Shown: one piece after another, positions 1 to 5,002 of the stretch
How positions within the stretch are numbered: the stretch's first letter is position 1
Layout: every line of letters starts with the position of its first letter
DNA from: Actinomycetes bacterium
GTDB taxonomy: Bacteria; Actinomycetota; Acidimicrobiia; Acidimicrobiales; RAAP-2
Assembly: GCA_021806055.1 (NCBI GenBank)
Contig: JAJZYE010000100.1
Span: forward strand, 1 to 5,108
Reading direction: 5' to 3'
DNA: 5,108 nucleotides
Notes under the pieces: model-generated
Told to the model about the DNA's origin: nothing
Databases searched by the model: none
The model's input: the letters and a program-made list of their open reading frames with translations, nothing else
Made by a program: the position numbers and the translations under genes

Positions 1-491
1 AGTACCGCCAGGCCCAGGCGATGTGCGGACGTGCCGAGCGTCAGGACCGCGACCACGGCCTCCAGCCCCTCGAGGAACACCCCCTTGAATGCCATGACGA
101 AGGCGATGCGATCGCGTTGGGGCGAGGTCCCGAGCGACTCCAGCTCCGCGACGACCTCGTGGTAGATCGCGTCCTCGTCATGCCGGTCCTTCAGCCCTCC
201 CGAGCGCAGGATCGCCTTGCGCAGCCACTGCAGGCCGAAGATCAGCAGCACACCGCCCACGATCAGGCGCAGCGCGGCGAGTGGCACGTGCACGAGTGCC
301 GGTCCGAGCACCGCCACCAGTGCCCCGAGGGCGACGAGGGCGACGGTCGTTCCCTCGAGGGCGGAGCGCCAGCCCCGCGTGTGACCGACCGCCAGCACAA
401 TCGTGAGCGCCTCGACCATCTCGACGGCGGTTGCCAGGAAGACCGCTCCCACCAGGACCACCACGCTCGACGACACCGCGACCGCGATCAC
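1..491 (-). CDS. COG4280-like integral membrane protein, N-terminal part (runs off the left edge)
   Basis: 163 codons are visible; the stop lies beyond the window. The start is GTG at 491, preceded at 5 nt by AAAGGAGG (497-504), the best ribosome binding site in the window. The ATG at 496 meets TGA after two codons, so it is not the start. Hydrophobic stretches lie at about residues 5-36, 45-65, 69-91, 129-150 and from 157 on. A charged loop at about 92-128 contains RKAIL and HDEDAIYHE. I recognise the pattern (EMVEALTIVLAVG, then LRLIVGG, then GLQWLRKAIL) as the uncharacterised membrane family COG4280; this is from memory, not a search. Two helices carry an E-x-x-E motif (E24/E27 and E141/E144, the second as LEGLEA), resembling the REGLE motif of FTR1 iron permeases. 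A metal or ion transport role is inference only. The gene follows the his operon in the same direction after about 100 bp, and no functional link to histidine is evident. Confidence 0.8.
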   Translation of the reverse strand, partial: MIAVAVSSSVVVLVGAVFLATAVEMVEALTIVLAVGHTRGWRSALEGTTVALVALGALVAVLGPALVHVPLAALRLIVGGVLLIFGLQWLRKAILRSGGLKDRHDEDAIYHEVVAELESLGTSPQRDRIAFVMAFKGVFLEGLEAVVAVLTLGTSAHRLGLAV

Positions 492-496
492 ACCAT

Positions 497-504
497 CCTC
501 CTTT
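497..504 (-). promoter_or_regulatory. Strong Shine-Dalgarno site of the membrane protein gene
   Basis: Read on the minus strand the site is AAAGGAGG, a near-complete match to the anti-Shine-Dalgarno of 16S rRNA, with 5 nt before the GTG at 491. It decides the start: the nearer ATG at 496 gives only two codons before TGA. The his genes have weaker sites and rely more on overlap coupling. Confidence 0.8.
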
Positions 505-517
505 GAGTCACCAGAGG

Positions 518-562
518 CTCGCGGCGCACGTGGTGTCGATCACTCGCGCACTCGCCGCGCAC
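518..562. repeat. Pair of 12-bp direct repeats between hisIE and the membrane protein gene
   Basis: On the minus strand GTGCGCGGCGAG (551-562) and GTGCGCCGCGAG (518-529) differ at one base and lie 33 bp apart, about three helical turns. A shorter relative, GTGCGCGAG, sits between them at 543-551. The position upstream of a gene with its own strong ribosome site would suit an operator or promoter region. No convincing -10/-35 pair was seen, and GC-rich sequence can produce such repeats by chance, so function is a guess. Confidence 0.35.
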
Positions 563-566
563 CGAC

Positions 567-589
567 GTTCGAGACGTACCTACTCGAAC
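567..589 (-). repeat. Inverted repeat directly after the hisIE stop codon
   Basis: Arms GTTCGAG and CTCGAAC (7 bp, perfect) flank a 9-nt loop. The element begins two bases after the TAG of hisIE. It could be a weak transcript-end hairpin or a protein-binding palindrome. No T-run follows on the minus strand, so it is not a canonical intrinsic terminator. Confidence 0.4.
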
Positions 590-590
590 C

Positions 591-1139
591 CTAGCGGTCG
601 CGCCGTCGTAGCTCGTCTTCCACCGCCGCCGGATCCAGGCCGCGGCTGCGCAGCAACAGCAGGGTGTGGAACCAGAGGTCCGCCGCCTCGCTCACCACTC
701 TCTCGTTATCCTCGCTCAACGCGGCGACCGCCAGCTCCACCGCCTCCTCGCCGACCTTGCGTGCGGCGCGCGGCGTGCCCGCACCGAGGGTCGCGACCAC
801 GTACGAGTCATCGGCGCCGGCGGCGTCACGTTGCAGGATCTTTCGCCACAGCCACGGCGTGAAGCACGACGTCGACCCGTCGTGACAGGTTGGGCCGTCA
901 GCGCTGACCCGCACCAGGACGGCGTCGTCGTCGCAGTCGAGTGTGATCTCGATCACGTGCAACGTGTGCCCCGACGTCTCACCCTTTCGCCAGAGACGCT
1001 GGCGAGACCGCGAGTAGAAGTGGACCACGCCGCTCGAGCGCGTAAGTGCCAGGGCCTCCTCGTCCATCCAGCCCAGCATCAGCACTCGCCCCGTCGCGTC
1101 ATCCTGCACGATCGCCGCCCGCAGGTCACCGTCCGTCAT
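591..1139 (-). CDS. hisIE: Bifunctional phosphoribosyl-AMP cyclohydrolase / phosphoribosyl-ATP pyrophosphatase (HisIE)
   Basis: 182 aa, catalysing steps 2 and 3 of histidine synthesis: PR-ATP to PR-AMP plus pyrophosphate (C-terminal HisE domain), then opening of the adenine ring to give ProFAR (N-terminal HisI domain). HisI spans about residues 5-94, with VLMLGWM, FYSRSR, LWRKGETSGH, DCDDD (68-72), GPTCHDG (C85, H86) and SCF (C92). The three cysteines match the family's metal-binding set. HisE spans about 112-180, with the KVGEEAVE motif (acidic 131, 132, 135) and EAADL (E151, D154). The linker is short, about 95-111. The fused family is usually about 200 aa, so this one is compact. ATG at 1139 overlaps the hisF TGA as ATGA and has AGGAGG (1144-1149) 4 nt upstream. 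It is the last his gene of the run. Both domain calls are confident. Confidence 0.96.
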   Translation of the reverse strand: MTDGDLRAAIVQDDATGRVLMLGWMDEEALALTRSSGVVHFYSRSRQRLWRKGETSGHTLHVIEITLDCDDDAVLVRVSADGPTCHDGSTSCFTPWLWRKILQRDAAGADDSYVVATLGAGTPRAARKVGEEAVELAVAALSEDNERVVSEAADLWFHTLLLLRSRGLDPAAVEDELRRRDR

Positions 1140-1888
1140 TCATCCTCCTGCACTGGTCGAAGGGCGACGCCACACGCCTCGATCTCACGGCGCAGTCCGG
1201 TGATGCCCCGAGGGTTCTCGTGCACGATCGACGCGACGAGCGCCGCGTCCGCGACGCGCAGCGCGTCGGCCACGTGGCGGGCCGTGCCGGCGCCGCCCGA
1301 GGCGATCACCGGGATCGGCACCGCGTCGCGCACCGCCCCGGTCACGAGAAGATCGAATCCGGCGCGGCGCCCGTCGTGGCGGATGGAGGTCAGCAGGATC
1401 TCCCCCGCGCCGCGGTCGGCTGCCTCGACCGCCCACGCTACGGTCGCGACGCCCGTCGCCACCCGGGCGCCGTGGGTGTAGACGACGTCGTCCTGCGTAT
1501 CGATCGCGACCACCACGGCCTGGCTGCCGAATCGGTCCGCGATGGAGGTGATCAGCGAGGGATCGGCCAACGCCGCGGAGTTGAGCGCGACCCGGTCGGC
1601 GCCCGCCTCGATGATCCGACTGGCGTCCTCGACCCGGCGAACCCCGCCACCCACCGTGAAGGGGATCGTCAGGACGTCGGCCACCCGCGCCACCACTGAC
1701 GTCATGGTCGCGGCATCCTCCGGTGTCGCGGCAATGTCCAGAAAGACCAACTCGTCCGCTCCCCCCCGTCCGTAGTAGCTGGCCAGCTCCACGGGGTCGC
1801 CCACGTCGCGCAATTCGACGAAGCTCACGCCCTTGACGACACGGCCGTGGGCCACGTCCAGGCAGGGGATCAGACGCGCGAGAGGCAT
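1136..1888 (-). CDS. hisF: Imidazole glycerol phosphate synthase, cyclase subunit HisF
   Basis: 250 aa, the usual length for this (beta/alpha)8 barrel. With HisH it converts PRFAR plus ammonia into imidazole glycerol phosphate and AICAR in the cytoplasm. Hallmarks: IPCLDV with catalytic D11, GRVVKG (15-20), GDPVELA, GADELVFLDI (43-52), TVGGGVRRVED (78-88, phosphate loop), FGSQ and VVAID with catalytic D130, GAGEILLTS (160-168), and IASGGAG (195-201). IPCLDV, FGSQ and GAGEILLTS separate it from HisA/PriA. The usual S-[MI]-D-R-D-G segment reads SIRHDG here: the first Asp is Arg170, while the second (D172) is kept. ATG at 1888 gives the normal N-terminus; the frame is open upstream to 2068 but that stretch is hisH antiframe. 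It overlaps hisH by 19 bp with little sign of a ribosome site, so translation is probably coupled to hisH, its complex partner. Confidence 0.97.
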   Translation of the reverse strand: MPLARLIPCLDVAHGRVVKGVSFVELRDVGDPVELASYYGRGGADELVFLDIAATPEDAATMTSVVARVADVLTIPFTVGGGVRRVEDASRIIEAGADRVALNSAALADPSLITSIADRFGSQAVVVAIDTQDDVVYTHGARVATGVATVAWAVEAADRGAGEILLTSIRHDGRRAGFDLLVTGAVRDAVPIPVIASGGAGTARHVADALRVADAALVASIVHENPRGITGLRREIEACGVALRPVQEDE

Positions 1889-2424
1889 TGGTCCAGGAAG
1901 CGCAGTCCTGCGGCGCCGCTCTTTTCGGGGTGGAACTGCACACCCACGAACGACCCCGACTGCACAATCGCCGTCAGGCCCTCGGACGTGGCCACCGCGT
2001 CGTCCGTGTACGCCACGTAGGAGTGTGCGAAGTAGTAGACCTCGTCGCCGGGATCGACGGTCGCCCACCCCAACCGCGGCACCCGGCCGTCACGCAAGCG
2101 GCGCACGCGCCCCGCGACGAGGCCCAGACCGGCCACCCCACCGTCCTCCTCGCTCTCCTCCAGGGCCAACTGCAGTCCGAGGCAGATCCCCAGAAGCGCA
2201 CCCCCGGCATCCACGCGAGCACGCAGTGCGTCGGCGGCGCCCGTCGCGTGGAGGTGTTCCATGGCGCTGCGCGCCGACCCGACGCCCGGCAGGATGACGT
2301 AGGGCGCGTCGCGCAACAGCGCGGGGTCGGCGCTGACCGTACTGCGATGGCCGAGGTGCGCGAGGGCCGCGCCCACCGAGCGGGTGTTGCCGGCTCCGTA
2401 GTCCACCACGACGACGTCGCTCAT
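1870..2424 (-). CDS. hisH: Imidazole glycerol phosphate synthase, glutamine amidotransferase subunit HisH
   Basis: 184 aa, slightly under the usual 195-210. It is a class I (triad) glutaminase that supplies ammonia to HisF. The triad is visible: nucleophile C81 in GICLGLQL, and H165 and E167 in GVQFHPEKSG. Other family marks are VDYGAGNTRSVGAAL near the N-terminus, ILPGVGSARSAM (44-55) and YYFAHSYVAY (130-139). The normally conserved P-H-[MI]-G-W-N loop reads PRLGWA (116-121), and GNL near the start reads GNT. ATG at 2424 overlaps the upstream TGA as ATGA; a modest AAGGGA (2430-2435) lies 5 nt upstream within a 10-bp palindrome AGGGATCCCT (2425-2434). The gene is followed directly by hisF, with no hisA between, although hisA commonly occupies that place. 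Confidence 0.96.
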   Translation of the reverse strand: MSDVVVVDYGAGNTRSVGAALAHLGHRSTVSADPALLRDAPYVILPGVGSARSAMEHLHATGAADALRARVDAGGALLGICLGLQLALEESEEDGGVAGLGLVAGRVRRLRDGRVPRLGWATVDPGDEVYYFAHSYVAYTDDAVATSEGLTAIVQSGSFVGVQFHPEKSGAAGLRFLDQCLSRV

Positions 2425-3947
2425 AGGGATCCCTTGGTCGATCGAATCATCGCACCGTCGCGGGCGAGGGCCTGCGCGAGAGCCCGGCCCACCGCCTTGA
2501 AGGCGGCCTCGGCGACGTGGTGGGCGTTGCGCCCGCTCGCCGTGACGTGCAGGGTGATGCGTGCCGTCTGGGCCAAGGACTCGAAAGCGTGAGCCGCCAT
2601 CCCCGGATCGGGGTCGATCGCGAGGGTCGCCGTCGCGCGCCCCGACAGGTCAACCACAGCGTGCGCGAGGGCCTCGTCCATCGGCACGCGAGCTTCACCG
2701 TAGCGAGCCAGGCCGCGACGATCGCCCAACGCCTCGTCGAGCGCCTCGCCGAACGTGCGCATCATGTCCTCGACGACGTGGTGCTCGCCGGTCTCCGGAT
2801 CGCCGACCCCCTCCAGGCGCAAGTCCATTCCCCCGTGGAAGGCCAACTGCTGGAGCATGTGGTCGTAAAAGCCCTCACCCGTCGAGACCAGCACCCGTCC
2901 CTGACCCCACGGGCGTAAACGCACCGAGAGGCGCGTCTCGGCGGTGGCGCGGCGGTGGCGCGTCACGGCCACGGGCGCCTCACCGTCGGCCAGCTCGTGG
3001 CTGAGCGCCCCCAGGAGGACGTCGTCGTCGACCTCGTCGCGCACGCTGATCCGCAGTCCCCCCGCGAAGGCCCTCAGCACCACCCCGTAGGGCAGAAGGC
3101 GCTCGACCAGCGCCGCGGGATCCTCCATCGGAACGTACAGAAAGTTCGTGTACGACGGCGTCGCCACGAGGCCGAGCGCGGCCAGGGCGTCGGCGAGGCG
3201 TGCCCGCTCGGCGATCTGGGCGCTGACGTCAGGGGGCGACGCCAAGCCCGCGAGCGCGAGGGCGGCCGAGAGTGAGGACACCGACAGCGGCGCCTGGCGC
3301 GACGTCAGCACGGCACAGCGCTCGGCGTCGGCGACGGCGTAGCCGACTCGAGCGCCCGCCAGCCCGAAGGCCTTGGAGAAGGTACGCAGGACGACGGCAC
3401 CGTCACCGACTCGATCGAGCGCATCCACCCCCGCGTAGTCCGCGTAGGCCTCATCGATCACCAACTGCCCCCGCACCACGGGAACGTCGGGCAACTCGCC
3501 GGTGGGATTGTTCGGACGACACACGAACACCAGGTCCGCGTCGCGCGGATCGTCGACCATGGTCGCACCCGCCATCAACGCCGCGTAGCGGTACATCGAG
3601 TACGAGACCGCTGGGACGGTCGCCACGGTGCCGTTCTCGGCGAAGACCCGTGCGCACAGCACGATCAGCTCATCGCTGCCGGCCCCCAGGACCACCTGGT
3701 CCATCGCCACGTCGTGGCGCGCCGCGATGGCGGCGCGCAGGGGCTCGTACCGGCCGCGGTCGTACTCGTTGACGTCGGCCAGCGCCCGCGCGATCGCGGC
3801 GGGGCGGGCGCTCGCCGGGGGCGCTGGGGGCACGTTGCCGTCGAAGCGAATGATCGCGCGAGCGTCAAGACCAGTGCGCGCCGCGATCGCCGCATTGGAC
3901 GGGGGCCACTGGTACGCGGCGAGGGCGGGGGGCAGGGACCGGCTCAT
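2421..3947 (-). CDS. hisCB: HisC-HisB fusion: histidinol-phosphate aminotransferase joined to imidazoleglycerol-phosphate dehydratase
   Basis: One uninterrupted 508-codon frame. Residues 1 to about 319 form HisC, a PLP fold-type I aminotransferase: GAGSDEL (88-94), VSYSMYRY, CRPNNPTG (143-150), IDEAYADY (164-171, D165 for the PLP nitrogen), TFSKAFGLAGARVGY with PLP-lysine K192, and GLRISV with R299. HisC is usually about 350 aa. The substrate-loop NENP motif reads NVPP (38-41). Residues about 327-508 form HisB: RATAET (333-338), GEGFYDHMLQQLAFHGG, GEHHVVED (387-394), PMDEALAHAVVDLSGR, GRNAHHVAEAAFKAVGRAL, and C-terminal STKGSL. The HH and E metal ligands of this manganese enzyme are present; the stretch between SGR and TLH is about 8 residues shorter than in E. 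coli. The linker is only about 6-8 residues. HisB forms steps 7 and HisC step 8, so the fusion joins consecutive reactions, though in reverse order. ATG at 3947 overlaps the hisD TGA (ATGA). The frame is open to 4103, but that stretch is hisD antiframe. Confidence 0.95.
   Translation of the reverse strand: MSRSLPPALAAYQWPPSNAAIAARTGLDARAIIRFDGNVPPAPPASARPAAIARALADVNEYDRGRYEPLRAAIAARHDVAMDQVVLGAGSDELIVLCARVFAENGTVATVPAVSYSMYRYAALMAGATMVDDPRDADLVFVCRPNNPTGELPDVPVVRGQLVIDEAYADYAGVDALDRVGDGAVVLRTFSKAFGLAGARVGYAVADAERCAVLTSRQAPLSVSSLSAALALAGLASPPDVSAQIAERARLADALAALGLVATPSYTNFLYVPMEDPAALVERLLPYGVVLRAFAGGLRISVRDEVDDDVLLGALSHELADGEAPVAVTRHRRATAETRLSVRLRPWGQGRVLVSTGEGFYDHMLQQLAFHGGMDLRLEGVGDPETGEHHVVEDMMRTFGEALDEALGDRRGLARYGEARVPMDEALAHAVVDLSGRATATLAIDPDPGMAAHAFESLAQTARITLHVTASGRNAHHVAEAAFKAVGRALAQALARDGAMIRSTKGSL
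2941..2962 (-). repeat. Perfect 11-bp tandem duplication at the HisC-HisB junction
   Basis: Two back-to-back copies of the plus-strand unit GCGGTGGCGCG (2941-2951 and 2952-2962). On the coding strand they encode most of T-R-H-R-R-A-T-A (residues 329-336), exactly where the HisC end meets the first conserved HisB motif R-x-T-x-E-T. The unit length is not a multiple of three, so gaining or losing one copy changes the frame between the two domains. Confidence 0.85.
2970..2984 (-). promoter_or_regulatory. Possible internal translation start for a free HisB
   Basis: On the coding strand GGTGAGG (2978-2984) lies 5 nt before an in-frame GTG (V326, 2970-2972); a second in-frame GTG is V328 (2964-2966). 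Initiation here would yield a standard-looking HisB starting just before R-x-T-x-E-T. It may be a relic of the separate hisB start or still be active. The match to a ribosome site is modest. Confidence 0.3.
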
Positions 3948-5002
3948 CGGCGCATCGTCGCCTTGTGGCGCGGCATCCCTTCGAGGTCCGCCAGGGCCTC
4001 CACCGTCGGCGCCAGCCGCGCGAGGCCCTCGCGCGTCACGCGTTGCACGGTCACCGTCTTGAGGAAGCTCTCGAGACCGAGGCCGCCGGTCGAGCGCGCC
4101 CACCCTCCCGTCGGCAGCACGTGGTTGGCGCCCGTCGCGTAGTCCCCCGCCGGAACCGGCGAGTAGGGACCGACGAAGACGGCACCGGCGTTACGGATCC
4201 GATCGGCCAGCGACTCCGCGCGCGTCCCGAGCAGGGCGACGTGCTCACCGGCGTGGCCCTCCACCTCCGCCAGCGCCGCCTCGAGATCCTCCCCGACGCG
4301 CACGACAAACGCCCGAGAGTCGGGACCGTGCTCCATCTGCGCCGCGACCTCCTGGGCAATCAGGGCCTCGTCGATGCCCTCGTCGGCCACCACCACCACC
4401 TCGCTGGGACCCGCGGGTAGATCGATGGCCACGTCGCGACTCACCAACAACTTGGCGCTGTTGACCGCGCCGCCGCCCGGTCCCACGATCTTGTCCACCG
4501 CCGCGATCGACTCGGTGCCGTAGGCCAGCGCCGCGATCGCCTGGGCACCCCCAACCGCCCACACCTCGTCGAGGCCGAGCAACGCCGCCGCGGCGGCCAC
4601 CGCGGCCGAACCCTCGGGGGGCGTGCAGACCACGATCCGATCGACGCCGGCGACCTGCGCGGGAACGACGCCCATCAGCAGTGAGGAGACCAGACCACGC
4701 GGCACGTACACGCCCACCGAGCGCAGTGGCGACCACCGGCGCTCGAGCGTCACGCCCGGCGACACCTCCACGACGAGATCGCGCGGTCGCTGCGCCTCGT
4801 GCCAGGTGCGGATCGACGCCGCCGCGTCGAGCACGGCGGCCACCGGGAGGTCACCGTAGGGCACGGCGCGCTCGGGGCGCAGCGCGGTCGTGGCGTCCAG
4901 GAGCCGCGACCACTCGGCGACGGCGGCGTCGCCGCGCTCGCGTACATCACGCACGATGTCCTCGACGCTGAAACGACGATCTGGCGAGACGGTCTTACTC
5001 AC
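3944..5002 (-). CDS. hisD: Histidinol dehydrogenase HisD, compact form
   Basis: 352 aa against about 430 for typical HisD. It performs the final two NAD-dependent oxidations from histidinol to histidine. Marks in order: IVRDVRERGDAAV (16-28), VGVYVPRG, VGGAQAIAALAYGTESI (150-166), VDKIVGPG (169-176), AIDLPAGPSEVVVVAD (192-207), QMEHGPDS (222-229), GEHVALL (252-258), AGDYATGANHVLPTGG (285-300), and MPRHKA near the end. By remembered alignment with E. coli HisD, the zinc ligands correspond to Q222, H225, D287 and H346, and the catalytic pair to E253/H254, with H294 also kept. Two losses stand out: about 20 N-terminal residues, and about 37 residues between DLEAALAEVE and GEHV. YxPGG reads YVPRG with a loop about 3 residues shorter. 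GTG at 5002 overlaps the hisG TGA (GTGA), with GAGAGG (5011-5016) 8 nt upstream. Confidence 0.94.
   Translation of the reverse strand: MSKTVSPDRRFSVEDIVRDVRERGDAAVAEWSRLLDATTALRPERAVPYGDLPVAAVLDAAASIRTWHEAQRPRDLVVEVSPGVTLERRWSPLRSVGVYVPRGLVSSLLMGVVPAQVAGVDRIVVCTPPEGSAAVAAAAALLGLDEVWAVGGAQAIAALAYGTESIAAVDKIVGPGGGAVNSAKLLVSRDVAIDLPAGPSEVVVVADEGIDEALIAQEVAAQMEHGPDSRAFVVRVGEDLEAALAEVEGHAGEHVALLGTRAESLADRIRNAGAVFVGPYSPVPAGDYATGANHVLPTGGWARSTGGLGLESFLKTVTVQRVTREGLARLAPTVEALADLEGMPRHKATMRR

Noticed and set aside
21..506. Open frame on the plus strand opposite the membrane protein gene, and many other long plus-strand frames (for example 666-1481, 1888-2592, 3272-3772)
   Set aside because: They are antisense shadows caused by high GC. 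Their translations are Arg/Pro/His-rich with no family motifs, while the minus strand has clear his enzymes and a membrane protein.
557..572. SOS (LexA) box like TCGAAC-N4-GTTCGA
   Set aside because: The first half matches, but the second half reads GTGCGC with two mismatches; no damage-response gene follows.
567..589. tRNA T-arm (GTTCGAG)
   Set aside because: No acceptor, D or anticodon arms can be formed; the sequence abuts the hisIE coding end.
567..589. Rho-independent terminator after hisIE
   Set aside because: The stem is short with a 9-nt loop, and no T-run follows in the direction of transcription.
1761..1767. Run of seven C (G on the coding strand) in hisF as a frameshift site
   Set aside because: The HisF frame is intact and conserved on both sides (YYGRGGADELVFLD), so there is no sign of slippage.
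1136..1888. Calling this gene HisA/PriA
   Set aside because: IPCLDV, GDPVELA, FGSQ and GAGEILLTS are HisF features, and it directly follows hisH.
1889..2068. Longer HisF start at 2068
   Set aside because: The extra 60 residues lie inside hisH and look like shadow translation; MPLARLIPCLDV at 1888 is the family's normal N-terminus.
3948..4103. Longer HisC-HisB start at 4103
   Set aside because: The extra 52 residues are Arg/Gly/Asp-rich antiframe of hisD; ATG at 3947 gives the ATGA overlap.
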